NCBI GenBank assembly: GCA_963774555.1 | Contig: CAVZFL010000001.1 | Coordinates: 1-64,000, forward strand | Direction of reading: 5' to 3' | Origin: VRUE01 sp963774555 | GTDB lineage: Bacteria > Actinomycetota > Thermoleophilia > Solirubrobacterales > 70-9 | Length of the DNA: 64,000 nt | Shown here: positions 8,344-16,563 of the stretch, one piece after another | Layout: each line of letters opens with the position of its first letter | Numbering within the stretch: the first letter of the stretch is position 1 | Made by a program: the position numbers and the translations under genes | The notes under the pieces: model-generated | Seen by the model: only the letters and a program-made list of their open reading frames with translations | What the model was told of the DNA's origin: nothing | Databases searched by the model: none

Positions 8344-8349
8344 GCGGCG
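8321..8349. terminator. Bidirectional hairpin between convergent genes
   Basis: Perfect 12-bp GC-rich arms at 8321-8332 and 8338-8349 around the loop GTTCA. It lies between the end of the nucleotidyltransferase module (+) and the collagen-like gene (-). No T-run follows, which is common for high-GC actinobacterial terminators. Confidence 0.7.
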
Positions 8350-8368
8350 GCGGATGAACGCGAGCGGG

Positions 8369-8968
8369 TCAGCCGATCGAGTAGTAGCCGGCGAATACGC
8401 AGTTGTTCCGAGTACCTCCCGAAACCGTGAGGTAGGTCACCTGCAGAACCTGGCCGCCGGGCGAGACGTAATCGAACAGGCCCTGGTTGTTTACACCGAG
8501 GTCTATCGGCACATCGGACTGGGTGAAGTCGTCATCGTTGTAGCTCGACACTGCGGCCCCCTGGAAAGTCGTCAGGTGGATGATGCTGTGGTCCTCGGTG
8601 GACCGCGCCTTGACCGACAGCGAGCCAGCCGTACAGGTGGCATCGATGCTGAGTCCTGCGGTTGCCACGATCGTCTGGGTAGGCAGCGTCCCGTTGGCGC
8701 GCAGGTCGAAGGCCGTTCCCTTACCGGGAGGACCCTGCGGCCCGGCGGGTCCCGCCGCTCCCCGCTTGCCCCTCGGGCCGCGAGGTCCACGCCGGCCGCG
8801 CTTAGGCTTGTGCTTGGCCTGCTTGGACGCTCCGGCTACCGGCGCATTTCCCGCCGAGCCCAAAGCAAAGCTCCCGGTGGCCCCTATCAACGCGACGACC
8901 ATCGCCGCCGATGCAAGTAGAAAAGCTGGCGACGGCCTGCGTCGCACAGATCGTTTGACTGGGTGCAT
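8369..8968 (-). CDS. Exported protein with a short collagen-like (Gly-X-Y) segment
   Basis: The 199-residue product starts at the ATG at 8968, preceded by AGAGGGA; an upstream in-frame start would precede the signal sequence. Residues 1-40 form a signal peptide or anchor (basic start, hydrophobic 15-38). Residues 50-60 are Lys/Arg-rich, and 58-84 consist of Gly-X-Y triplets (GRRGPRGPRGKRG, GPAGPQGPPGKG). A C-terminal domain of about 115 residues has two Cys and is predicted beta-rich. Short collagen-like stalks before a globular domain occur in actinobacterial surface proteins, but the domain itself is not recognised. It stands alone and converges on the preceding operon. Confidence 0.75.
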   Translation of the reverse strand: MHPVKRSVRRRPSPAFLLASAAMVVALIGATGSFALGSAGNAPVAGASKQAKHKPKRGRRGPRGPRGKRGAAGPAGPQGPPGKGTAFDLRANGTLPTQTIVATAGLSIDATCTAGSLSVKARSTEDHSIIHLTTFQGAAVSSYNDDDFTQSDVPIDLGVNNQGLFDYVSPGGQVLQVTYLTVSGGTRNNCVFAGYYSIG

Positions 8969-9070
8969 TCCCTCTGCCTCCTTAGTGGTCGAACTAGATG
9001 GAGTGCACCCTATGCCCAAAACAGACCCGGCACGTACCGAAAACGTACTGTTTGCAGGGGAACAGGCGGG

Positions 9071-9496
9071 TCACCGCGCCCGAACACCAGGCGACGTCGT
9101 CAGCACCTTGATCCGGCTTGAGCTCTCCACGGCCCTGGCAAGGCGGCGATCGAGCGTCAGCAAAGGCGCGTCCAGCGCCTCTGCGAGAGCGACGTAGAGG
9201 CCGTCGTAGAAGCTGAGGTTGTTACGCAGCCGCCATGCTCGCCCGAGCAGGCCGACGTGATCGATTCGGCGCAGTGGCAACCCGGCCAGCGTTCCCAGGG
9301 CAGCGAAGGCGCGATCGTCCGGCAGCTTTCGTGCTGAAACCCAGCGGCGCAGCGCATGCCCGACCTCGGCGTCGATCAGGTGCGGGGCCCAGAGCGACCG
9401 TCCCCCGCCGGCAGCTGAGAAATGCTCCTCCGCCCAATCGGCGTGCTGGCCGCGAACGAGGACGGTGACCACGACCGACGCATCGACGACTGTCAC
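9071..9496 (-). CDS. vapC: VapC-type PIN-domain ribonuclease toxin
   Basis: A 141-residue PIN domain. Acidic residues occur at the expected places: TVVDASV near the N-terminus (Asp5), IDAEVGHAL, SFYDGLYVALAE and LLTLDRRLA. VapC toxins cleave tRNA or rRNA using these carboxylates to hold Mg2+/Mn2+. The gene starts three bases after the stop of its antitoxin (9500-9730), the standard VapBC arrangement. Confidence 0.9.
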   Translation of the reverse strand: MTVVDASVVVTVLVRGQHADWAEEHFSAAGGGRSLWAPHLIDAEVGHALRRWVSARKLPDDRAFAALGTLAGLPLRRIDHVGLLGRAWRLRNNLSFYDGLYVALAEALDAPLLTLDRRLARAVESSSRIKVLTTSPGVRAR

Positions 9497-9499
9497 GGT

Positions 9500-9730
9500 T
9501 CACTCCCCGCGCATCTGGCGCAGGTCCGAGACGATTTCCTCGGCGGTGATGCCGGACTCGCCGCGGGCTCGGGAGCTGGCGAAGACGTCCTCGAGCGTCG
9601 CCTGCTTGGCGAGCTCTTCGAGGTCGCGCTTGATGTAGTCGGAGAGCGAGAGGCCCTCCGCCGCGGCGCGGACCTTGAGCGTCCTGTGCACCTCGTCGGG
9701 GACATCGCGGATCTGGATCATCTTGGACAT
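9500..9730 (-). CDS. vapB: FitA/VapB-type ribbon-helix-helix antitoxin
   Basis: The 76-residue product from the ATG at 9730 reads MSKMIQIRDVPDEVHRTLK, then AAAEGLSLSDYIKRDLEEL, a classical FitA-like ribbon-helix-helix that binds DNA and, through its C-terminal tail, inhibits the PIN toxin encoded next. A longer version of the reading frame starts at 9793 but covers the repeat-containing operator-like region, so I prefer 9730. GAGG lies three bases before this ATG and 12 bases before the in-frame ATG at 9721, leaving a small uncertainty. Confidence 0.85.
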   Translation of the reverse strand: MSKMIQIRDVPDEVHRTLKVRAAAEGLSLSDYIKRDLEELAKQATLEDVFASSRARGESGITAEEIVSDLRQMRGE

Positions 9731-9763
9731 GTGCCTCACATTAGGCCATGTGGCGGACATGTC
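9725..9763. promoter_or_regulatory. Candidate VapB operator (repeated ACATGT boxes)
   Basis: The start region of vapB holds GGACATGTG (9725-9733), CCATGTGG (9746-9753) and GGACATGTC (9755-9763). The two palindromic ACATGT cores are exactly 30 bp apart, about three helical turns. VapBC operons repress themselves through such inverted repeats; binding here is inferred. Confidence 0.5.
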
Positions 9764-9842
9764 TATGGCTGTGGCTGCTGTGGCTGGATTCATGCGAAGG
9801 ATCGTCCCAGGCGCAAACGCACGTGTGGTGCGGCCAATGCGC

Positions 9843-9861
9843 CGGTTTCGACCCGAAACCG
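9843..9861 (-). terminator. Hairpin downstream of rmlC
   Basis: CGGTTTCG (9843-9850), ACC loop, CGAAACCG (9854-9861): a perfect 8-bp stem 17 bases beyond the rmlC stop in the direction of transcription. No U-tract is present. It is the best candidate end of the rmlDBC transcript. Confidence 0.5.
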
Positions 9862-9878
9862 TGACGGAATGCGCGATA

Positions 9879-10427
9879 TCAGAAGGGAAGCGTCTCGCCG
9901 ACCTCGGCGAGGGTGGGTGCCGCCTTGTCGCGGGCGCTCAACAGCGGCTCGTCAATCGGCCACTCGACGCCGACGCCGGGGTCGTCCCAGGCGATGCCGG
10001 ACTCCGTCGCGGGGTCATAGGTGCTGGAGCAGAGGTAGGTGACGTCGGCGAGGTCGCTGAGCACGGCGAAGCCGTGGCCGAAGCCGACCGGGACGAAGAG
10101 CTGGCGGTGGGCCTCGTCGTCGAGCTCGTAGCCCTCCCACCGGCCGTAGGTGGGCGAGTCGCGGCGCAGGTCGACGGCGACGTCGAAGATCCGGCCGCGG
10201 GGGCAGCGGACCAGCTTCGCCTGGCCGGGCTCGGTCTGGAAGTGGAGGCCGCGCAGGGTGCCCTTGGAGGAGCGCGAGTGGTTGTGCTGGACGAACTCGA
10301 CCTCGACCCCGTGCTCCGCCCAGAGGTCGCGGCGGTAGGTCTCGACCATGAAGCCGCGCTCGTCGCCGTGGACGGTCGGCTCGAGCAGGACGACGCCGTC
10401 GAGCCTGGTCGGCAGACGCTGCAGCAT
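9879..10427 (-). CDS. rmlC: dTDP-4-dehydrorhamnose 3,5-epimerase
   Basis: This enzyme epimerises C3 and C5 of dTDP-4-keto-6-deoxyglucose, the third step of dTDP-L-rhamnose synthesis. The 182-residue cupin carries the family signatures: DERGFMVETYRRD, QHNHSRSSKGTLRGLHFQ (catalytic base His62), and FVPVGFGHGFAVLSD. The length is normal. The ATG at 10427 overlaps the rmlB stop (TGATG), so rmlB and rmlC are translationally coupled. A much longer in-frame extension exists upstream but lies over rmlB and is not real. Confidence 0.96.
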   Translation of the reverse strand: MLQRLPTRLDGVVLLEPTVHGDERGFMVETYRRDLWAEHGVEVEFVQHNHSRSSKGTLRGLHFQTEPGQAKLVRCPRGRIFDVAVDLRRDSPTYGRWEGYELDDEAHRQLFVPVGFGHGFAVLSDLADVTYLCSSTYDPATESGIAWDDPGVGVEWPIDEPLLSARDKAAPTLAEVGETLPF

Positions 10428-11410
10428 CAGCTGAGTGCCCTGCCGTACTGCTTCTCGTAGTACTCGCGGTACTCGCCGGAGCGGATCGGGCCCCACCACT
10501 CCTCGTTGTCGCGGTACCACTGGACCGTGCGCTCGAGCCCCTCGGCGAAGCGCACCTGCGCCTCCCAGCCGAGCTGCTCGCGGATCTTGTCGCTGCCCAG
10601 CGAGTAGCGGCGGTCGTGGCCGGGGCGGTCCTTGACGTATTCGATCAGCGACTCCTCGCCCCCGGTCAGCTCGATCACCCGCTTGACCACCTCGATGTTC
10701 TCGCACTCGTCGGGGCCGCCGACGTTGTAGGCCTCGCCGGGGCGGCCCTTCTCCAGCACCGTGTGGATTCCGCGGCAGAAGTCCTCGACGTAGAGCCAGT
10801 TGCGCACCTGGCGGCCGTCTCCGTAGACAGGCAGCGAGTCGCCGTGGACCGCGTTCAGCACCATCAGGGGGATCAGCTTCTCGGGGTACTGGCGCGGGCC
10901 GTAGTTGTTGGAGCCGCGGCAGATCACCGCCTCGAGGCCGTAGGTGTGGAAGTGGGCGGAGACGAGCAGGTCGCCGGCGGCCTTGGTCGCCGAGTAGGGC
11001 GAGGAGGGATCGAGCGGCGAGGTCTCGGTGAAGGAGCCGGACTCGATCGAGCCGTAGACCTCGTCGGTGGAGACCTGCAGGTAGCGGCCGACGCCGAGCT
11101 CACGGGCGGCGTCGAGCAGCGTCCCGGTGCCGATCACGTGGGTGCGGGCAAAGGCGTCCTGGTCGTCGATCGAGCGGTCGACGTGGGACTCGGCGGCGAA
11201 GTTGACGACCGCGTCGCAGCCCTCCATCGCCTCGCGGACGACCCCGGGGTCCTCGATCGCCCCCTCGATCAGCTCCGTTCCCTCAGGCAGGTTCTCGCGC
11301 CGCCCGGCGTAGGTGAGCTTGTCGAGCACCCGTACCTCATGCTCATCGCCGACGAGGCGCACGTAGGTCGAGCCGATGAAGCCGGCGGCGCCGGTGACGA
11401 GCAGCTTCAT
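10427..11410 (-). CDS. rmlB: dTDP-glucose 4,6-dehydratase
   Basis: This catalyses the second step of dTDP-rhamnose synthesis, NAD-dependent dehydration of dTDP-glucose. The 327-residue extended SDR has the dinucleotide motif TGAAGFIGS at 6-14, the catalytic triad STDEVYG (Thr115, Asp116, Glu117) and YSATK (Tyr139, Lys143). The FAAESHVDRS and NNYGPRQYPEKLIP segments are also diagnostic. Its ATG at 11410 overlaps the rmlD stop by four bases. It is the middle gene of rmlD-rmlB-rmlC. Confidence 0.97.
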   Translation of the reverse strand: MKLLVTGAAGFIGSTYVRLVGDEHEVRVLDKLTYAGRRENLPEGTELIEGAIEDPGVVREAMEGCDAVVNFAAESHVDRSIDDQDAFARTHVIGTGTLLDAARELGVGRYLQVSTDEVYGSIESGSFTETSPLDPSSPYSATKAAGDLLVSAHFHTYGLEAVICRGSNNYGPRQYPEKLIPLMVLNAVHGDSLPVYGDGRQVRNWLYVEDFCRGIHTVLEKGRPGEAYNVGGPDECENIEVVKRVIELTGGEESLIEYVKDRPGHDRRYSLGSDKIREQLGWEAQVRFAEGLERTVQWYRDNEEWWGPIRSGEYREYYEKQYGRALS

Positions 11411-12261
11411 GCCGCGGCCTCGTGCTCGGCGGAGCGCTGGGCCAGATAGGCGGAGAGGCCGTCCTGCCAGGGCGGCAGCTCGATCGCGTGCTGGCGCTGG
11501 CTGTCCAGCGCCGAGAAGGCGGGCCGCGGGGCGGGGCGGCCGAGCATCTCGGTGGTCGCCGAGAGCACCCGGCACTCGACCTGCGCCTGCTCGAAGATCT
11601 CGCGGGCGAAGTCGTACCAGGAGCAGGCGCCGGCAGCGGCCATGTGGTGGATGCCGAACTCGATCCCCTCGATCAGGCGGACGATGCCGTAGGCGAGGTG
11701 CCAGGTGTAGGTCGGCGAGCCGACCTGATCGCGCACGACCAGCACCTCGTTCTGGGTCGAGGCCAGGCGCAGCATCGTCTCGACGAAGTTGGAGCCGCCG
11801 ATGCCGAAGAGCCAGGAGGAGCGGACGACGAAGTGGCGCTTGTTGGCCGCCGCCGTGGCCTCCTCGCCGGCCAGCTTGGTGCGGCCGTAGGCCGAGAGCG
11901 GCGCCGGCTGGTCGGTCTCGACGTAGGGCGCGCCCTTGGCGCCGTCGAAGACGTAGTCGCTGGAGACGTAGAGGACGCTGGCACCGACCGAGGCGGCAGC
12001 CGCCGCGACGTTGCCCGCGCCTTTGCCGTTGACCGCCATCGCCGCCTGCTCGGACTCCTCCGCCCCGTCGACGTCGGTCCAGGCGGCGCAGTTGATCGCC
12101 ACGTCGGGCCGCTCCAGCTCGAACTTGGCCGAGACCGAGGCGGGGTCGGCGATGTCGAGCTCGGTGTGGCCGAAGCCGACCACGTCGTGGCCGGCGTTGC
12201 CGGCGGCGAGCATCACGTCGCGGCCGAGCATGCCGCTGGCACCTGTAATCAGAACCTTCAT
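11407..12261 (-). CDS. rmlD: dTDP-4-dehydrorhamnose reductase
   Basis: The last step of dTDP-L-rhamnose synthesis, NAD(P)H-dependent reduction. The 284-residue SDR shows GASGMLG (7-13), NCAAWTDVDGAE, YVSSDYVFDG and the active-site pair in SAYGRTK (Tyr125, Lys129), all typical of RmlD. It is the first gene of the rmlDBC unit; 57 bases separate it from the DUF4143 gene upstream, which runs in the same direction. Confidence 0.97.
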   Translation of the reverse strand: MKVLITGASGMLGRDVMLAAGNAGHDVVGFGHTELDIADPASVSAKFELERPDVAINCAAWTDVDGAEESEQAAMAVNGKGAGNVAAAAASVGASVLYVSSDYVFDGAKGAPYVETDQPAPLSAYGRTKLAGEEATAAANKRHFVVRSSWLFGIGGSNFVETMLRLASTQNEVLVVRDQVGSPTYTWHLAYGIVRLIEGIEFGIHHMAAAGACSWYDFAREIFEQAQVECRVLSATTEMLGRPAPRPAFSALDSQRQHAIELPPWQDGLSAYLAQRSAEHEAAA

Positions 12262-12318
12262 CCAGCCAGCAACGATCTGCGTTTCGCGTCTTGCATCGGC
12301 CGGGAGGCTATCGGCGTC

Positions 12319-13620
12319 TCAAGGTCCAAGCAGCGCCAGGGGCACGACCGCGATGCCGTCTTTGCGCCGGTACGCCTCGCTGCCGGTGGTCACCACGGCG
12401 GCGTCGGCAAGCTCATCTCCCAGCTTTTCCCGCAGCCAGAGCAGCTGACGCACGTCGCGGTCGTCGACTAGAGCACCGAGCTTGACCTCGATCGCAACCA
12501 CCGCTTGACCGCGCTCGACGATCAGATCTACCTCATGCTCTCCTCGACGCGTGCGAAGGTGCCCGACTCGAGCCTCGATCCGCTGCGCGTAGACGCGAAC
12601 GCTCTGAGTGACAAGCGACTCGAACAGCGCCCCGAGCAACGTGCCATCGCGAACGACGCTCGGCTCCGCCGGCGCAGCCCGCAGGAGGGCATCCACGTCC
12701 ACTCCCAAGAGCCGAGCCGCCAGCGCGGGGTCGACGAGATGGTGCTTGGATGGCGAGGCGAGCTGCGTGAGCTGGTTGCGAGTGGGAAGCCAGGGCTGCA
12801 ATGGATCGAGGACCCATAGGCGCTCGAGGATGTCGCGATATGCCAGGGCGGTCGCCCTCGAGGGCTTATCCACCTCGTCGCTCGTCGCCGCGTCGCGAAT
12901 CTTCTCGAAACTTGCCGTGGTCGCGGTCGCGGCCGCGTACGCCGCCATCCAACGACGCAGGGTCGCCGGTCGCCGCACCCTGCGACCGAGCTCCTCGAAC
13001 TCCCGCTCGACGATGTGGTCGACATATCCGTCCAATTGGGCACGGATCAGGCGGGAGGGAAGCTCTCGGATACCCGGAAAGCCCGAGCGAAGGATCTCCT
13101 CGACGTAACCCTCGAGCCGAACGTCGGTGCTTCCCTCCAGGCGAGCACGATGCCCGTCAAGCAGGTGAGCCAGGCTTACTGCCGGGGTTCCGACGCCCCG
13201 CTCGAGGATCGTCATCGGGCGCATCCGAACCCTGACGATCCTTCCCGCTCCCGAATGAGTCGGCAGTTCCGTCGGGGTCGCGGATCCGGTCAACAGGAAG
13301 CTGCCTGCGCCGGCGCCGTCGTCCACGGCGCGACGGACCCGGTCGAAGGACTCGGGCATTCGCTGCCACTCGTCGATCAGCGTCGGCTTCTCCGCCTCGA
13401 CGAGCCGCTGCGAGTCTCCCTCGACTATGGCGCGCTCGGCTGCATTGTCGAGCCGGAACGCACTGGCAACACGCCGTAGCGCAGTGGCGGTCTTACCCAC
13501 CGCCTTCGAGCCCTCGATCGAGATGGCCGGAAGGCCGGCAAACAGCTCGTCGAGCTCACCATCGACGATGCGGGAGCGGTAGTCGACCCTCGGCCCCGCG
13601 ACAGACCGATCCGCTTCCAT
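12319..13620 (-). CDS. DUF4143/AAA_14-family ATPase
   Basis: A 433-residue protein with an N-terminal P-loop ATPase: Walker A GSKAVGKT (37-44), Walker B PTLIDEWQ (80-87) and sensor-like LLTGSATP. The middle and C-terminal parts match DUF4143, ending in a restriction-endonuclease-like fold with HEVDLIVE followed by AIEVKLG, the PD-(D/E)XK pattern. The cellular role of this widespread family is unsettled; it often sits in accessory DNA or near toxin-antitoxin genes. Here it splits rmlA from rmlDBC, which suggests a later insertion. The start ATG lies directly behind a -10-like TATAGT, so the mRNA may be leaderless. Confidence 0.85.
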   Translation of the reverse strand: MEADRSVAGPRVDYRSRIVDGELDELFAGLPAISIEGSKAVGKTATALRRVASAFRLDNAAERAIVEGDSQRLVEAEKPTLIDEWQRMPESFDRVRRAVDDGAGAGSFLLTGSATPTELPTHSGAGRIVRVRMRPMTILERGVGTPAVSLAHLLDGHRARLEGSTDVRLEGYVEEILRSGFPGIRELPSRLIRAQLDGYVDHIVEREFEELGRRVRRPATLRRWMAAYAAATATTASFEKIRDAATSDEVDKPSRATALAYRDILERLWVLDPLQPWLPTRNQLTQLASPSKHHLVDPALAARLLGVDVDALLRAAPAEPSVVRDGTLLGALFESLVTQSVRVYAQRIEARVGHLRTRRGEHEVDLIVERGQAVVAIEVKLGALVDDRDVRQLLWLREKLGDELADAAVVTTGSEAYRRKDGIAVVPLALLGP

Positions 13621-13626
13621 CGCCTA

Positions 13627-13666
13627 ACTATACAGATTTACGGGTCTGTACTTTACGGATTTACGG
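13627..13666 (-). promoter_or_regulatory. Promoter/operator region with TTTACGG repeats
   Basis: In this AT-richer spacer the heptamer TTTACGG occurs three times (13637-13643, 13652-13658, 13660-13666, plus-strand reading), and ACAGA/TCTGT (13632-13636/13645-13649) forms a small inverted repeat. On the minus strand TATAGT (13632-13627) lies six bases before the ATG of the DUF4143 gene, fitting a leaderless promoter. The function of the repeats is inferred. Confidence 0.5.
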
Positions 13667-13718
13667 CTTCTTATCTTGCAACTTTTCGGCCAGTTATCTC
13701 ACAGCCTCTCGCGAGGAG

Positions 13719-14795
13719 TCAGATGATCTTGATCTCCGACTTGTCGCCGACCAGCATGCGCAGGGTTTTCGGCATGCCGTCGCTGCGGGTCAATTTGACT
13801 TCGCGACCGAGCAGACTCGCCTCCATGCGGGTGCCGAGGTCCTCGACCACGGAGCCGGCGAGGATGATCGAGTGCTCGACTTCGGAGCGGCGCACGCAGA
13901 CGTCGTCGCCGATCGAGGTGTAGGGGCCGATATAGGCGTCCTCGATGCGGGCGCCGGCGCCGATCACGGCGGGGCCGCGGACGACCGAGCGCTCCAGCTT
14001 GGCGCCGGCCTCGATCACGACCCGGCCCTCGACCCGCGAGTCCTCGTCGACCTCGCCCTCGATCCTGGTCTCGATCTCCTCCAGCACGAGCCGGTTGGCC
14101 TCGAGCATGTCGGCGAGCTGGCCGGTGTCCTTCCACCAGCCGCTAACCACCTCAGAGTGAACTGTCTTGCCCTGCTCGATCAGGCTCTGGATCGCCTCGG
14201 TGATCTCCAGCTCGCCGCGCCAGGAGGGCTCCAGGGCCCGGGCGGCGTCGAAGATCGGCGAGGCGAAGAGGTAGACGCCGACCAGGGCGAGGTTCGAGGG
14301 CGGGTCCTTGGGCTTCTCGATCAGGCGCACGATGCGCTCGCCGTCGAGCTCGGCGACGCCGTAGGACTGTGGGTCGTCGACGGGGGTGAGCAGGATCAGC
14401 GCGTCCGGTTCCTCGGCGCGGAAGGTGGAGACGAGACCGCGCAGGCCGTCGGCGAGCAGGTTGTCGCCGAGGTACATGACGAAGGGCGAGCCGCCGATGA
14501 ACTCCTCCGCGGTGAGGACGGCGTGGGCGAGGCCGGCGGGCTCGTCCTGGACGATGTAGGTGATGCTGGCGCCGAAGGCGGAGCCGTCGCCGGCGGCCTC
14601 GCGGATCTCCTCGCCGGTCTCCGGGGCGATGATGATGCCGATCTCGGTTACGCCGGCATCGACCAGCGCCTCGATCCCGTAGAAGAGCACGGGCTTGTTG
14701 GCCACGGGGACCAGCTGCTTGGCGGAGGTATGGGTGATCGGCCGCAGCCGCGTCCCGGCCCCGCCGGAGAGGATCAGGCCTTTGAGGTCTTGCAC
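13719..14795 (-). CDS. rmlA: Glucose-1-phosphate thymidylyltransferase, long form
   Basis: Makes dTDP-glucose from dTTP and glucose-1-phosphate, the first step of the rhamnose pathway. The 358-residue protein has the nucleotidyltransferase signature LSGGAGTRLRPI (9-20), YLGDN (metal-binding Asp) and RLIEKPKDPPSN. A C-terminal left-handed beta-helix of hexapeptide-like repeats follows (about 245-345). This extra domain marks the long RmlA/StrD-like type found in actinobacteria, compared with about 290 residues in enterobacteria. It is divergent from the glycosyltransferase at 14825 with a 29-bp gap, and is separated from rmlDBC by the DUF4143 gene. Confidence 0.94.
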   Translation of the reverse strand: MQDLKGLILSGGAGTRLRPITHTSAKQLVPVANKPVLFYGIEALVDAGVTEIGIIIAPETGEEIREAAGDGSAFGASITYIVQDEPAGLAHAVLTAEEFIGGSPFVMYLGDNLLADGLRGLVSTFRAEEPDALILLTPVDDPQSYGVAELDGERIVRLIEKPKDPPSNLALVGVYLFASPIFDAARALEPSWRGELEITEAIQSLIEQGKTVHSEVVSGWWKDTGQLADMLEANRLVLEEIETRIEGEVDEDSRVEGRVVIEAGAKLERSVVRGPAVIGAGARIEDAYIGPYTSIGDDVCVRRSEVEHSIILAGSVVEDLGTRMEASLLGREVKLTRSDGMPKTLRMLVGDKSEIKII

Positions 14796-14824
14796 GTCGC
14801 CGGAAGGCTATCGTCGCGCCGAAG

Positions 14825-15649
14825 ATGAGCCCGGACGCCCCATCGCCCGCAATCGATGTCGCGATCGTCAACTGGAACACGGCCGCCGCGGCGCTGGCGG
14901 CGGCGCGGGCCTACCTCGCCTCCCAGGGGGTCGACGCGACGGTGACGATCGTCGACAACGACTCGCGCCCGGAGCAGCGCGAGGAGCTGCGGGCGGGATG
15001 CCCCGAGGGGGCGCGGCTGGAGTTGAGCGAGGAGAACCTCGGTTACGGCCGGGCGGCCAACCGGGCGCTGCGCGGCGGGGGTGGCGAGCTGGTCTGCGTC
15101 AGCAACGCCGACGTGCTGCCCGAGCCGGGAGCGCTGGCAGCGCTCGCCGCGGCGGCCGAGTCGGACCCGCGCTCGGGCATGGTCGGACCGGTCTTCGGCG
15201 GCGACACCGACCGCTACCACGCGGCTCTGCCGGGCGCCGCGACGATGTTGGTGCGGATCTTCGCCGGCTCGTTCGGGGAGCGCCCGCAGCCGAGCCCGGC
15301 GCCGGGCGCCGTCGCCGAGGTCGAGCAGCCCTCCGGCGCCTGCTTCCTCGTCCGCCGCGAGACCTGGGATCGATGCGGCGGCTTCGACGAGGGCTTCTTC
15401 CTCTGGTACGAGGACGTGGACCTGGCCAAGCGGCTGCGGGACGCCGGCCTGCGCAACCTCGTCGCCGGCTCGGCCCGGGTCGGCCACGCCGGGGCCGAGG
15501 CCTTCGTCCAGGTCGATCCCAAGCAGCAGCAGGCGATCCGCCTGCGCTCGGTCGAGCGCTACATTCGCCTCCACCACGGCTGGGCAATGCCTATAGCCGC
15601 TCCGCTACTTAGGCTCTCCCGGCGCCTTAGAGCGGGCGGCGCCCGATGA
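14825..15649 (+). CDS. GT2 family glycosyltransferase
   Basis: A 274-residue GT-A fold enzyme: DVAIVNWNT at the start, TIVDNDSRPEQ, the NLGYGRAANRAL segment, the SNADVLPEP motif (DxD equivalent), and FDEGFFLWYEDVDLAKRLRDAG at the C-terminal side. It resembles rhamnosyl and galactofuranosyl transferases. It is the first gene of a coupled eight-gene run (14825-24392), and its stop overlaps the next start (ATGA). The acceptor and donor cannot be told. Confidence 0.88.
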   Translation: MSPDAPSPAIDVAIVNWNTAAAALAAARAYLASQGVDATVTIVDNDSRPEQREELRAGCPEGARLELSEENLGYGRAANRALRGGGGELVCVSNADVLPEPGALAALAAAAESDPRSGMVGPVFGGDTDRYHAALPGAATMLVRIFAGSFGERPQPSPAPGAVAEVEQPSGACFLVRRETWDRCGGFDEGFFLWYEDVDLAKRLRDAGLRNLVAGSARVGHAGAEAFVQVDPKQQQAIRLRSVERYIRLHHGWAMPIAAPLLRLSRRLRAGGAR

Positions 15650-16563
15650 ACTCCCTTTCAGTCGTCATACCAACCAAGGACCGAGCCGACGCGCTGGCGA
15701 GGACTCTCGACGCGCTCGAGGCCCAGCGGACGGGCGGCGCGGAGCTCGAGGCGGTGGTCGTCGACAACGGCTCGAGCGATTCGACGGTCGAGCGGGTGCA
15801 GCAGCGGGCCAGCGGCTCAACGCTGCCGATCCGGCTGCTCGAGCAGCGCGACGGGGGGCCGGCCGCCGCCCGCAACGCCGGGGTCGAGGCCTCCAGCGGC
15901 GAGGTGCTGCTCTTCCTCGGCGACGACACCGAGGCCGCCGACGAGCAACTGCTGCGCGCCCACCTGGACCTGCACGCGGCCCGACCCGAGCCGACCTACG
16001 GCGTGCTGGGACGGATCACCTGGACGCCGCGCAAGCCGGTGACGCCGTTCATGCGCTGGCTCGAGGACGGCGGTCCCCAGTTCCACTACGCCGAGCTCGA
16101 ACCCGGCCCCGTCGACGCGGCCAGCTACTTCTACAGCTCCCACGCCTCGGTCAAGCGCTCGATCTTCGACCGGGTCGGCGGCTTCGACGTGCGCTTCCCG
16201 ACCGCCGCGGTGGAGGACACCGAGCTGGGCGTCCGCCTCGCCGACGCCGGACTCGAGCTCGACTACCACCCCGAGCTGCTCGTCCTCCACGACCACCCGA
16301 CGACGCCAGCGCAGTCGCTGCGCCGCTCAATCGCTGTCGGCCGCTCGGCGGCGCTCTACAACCGGCTGCGACCGGACCGACCGCACTTGGCGGTTCAGGC
16401 GCCGCGGGGCCTGGCCTGGTCGGCGGTCCGGGCAGCCGAGCCGGTGCTCGGCGCCCTCGCCCGCCTGCCGCTGCCAAAGGGCCCGCGCGAACGCGTCTGG
16501 CTGGCGATGACCCGCGCCGGCTACGCTCGCGGCTACCGTCTGGGACCGCTGAGCACCCGATGA
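15646..16563 (+). CDS. GT2 family glycosyltransferase
   Basis: A 305-residue GT2 enzyme beginning SLSVVIPTKDRADALARTL, with VVVDNGSSDST, GGPAAARNAGVEAS and LFLGDDTEA (the DxD site). The acceptor half contains GGFDVRFPTAAVEDTELG, where the acidic pair ED is the likely catalytic base region. The ATG overlaps the preceding stop, and its own stop overlaps the next gene, so it is in the middle of a translationally coupled operon for surface-glycan assembly. Confidence 0.88.
   Translation: MNSLSVVIPTKDRADALARTLDALEAQRTGGAELEAVVVDNGSSDSTVERVQQRASGSTLPIRLLEQRDGGPAAARNAGVEASSGEVLLFLGDDTEAADEQLLRAHLDLHAARPEPTYGVLGRITWTPRKPVTPFMRWLEDGGPQFHYAELEPGPVDAASYFYSSHASVKRSIFDRVGGFDVRFPTAAVEDTELGVRLADAGLELDYHPELLVLHDHPTTPAQSLRRSIAVGRSAALYNRLRPDRPHLAVQAPRGLAWSAVRAAEPVLGALARLPLPKGPRERVWLAMTRAGYARGYRLGPLSTR

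Noticed and set aside
13632..13666. TTTACGG repeats considered as the start of a CRISPR array
   Set aside because: Repeats are 7 bases, spacing is 15 and 8, and no cas gene is present; they fit an operator better.
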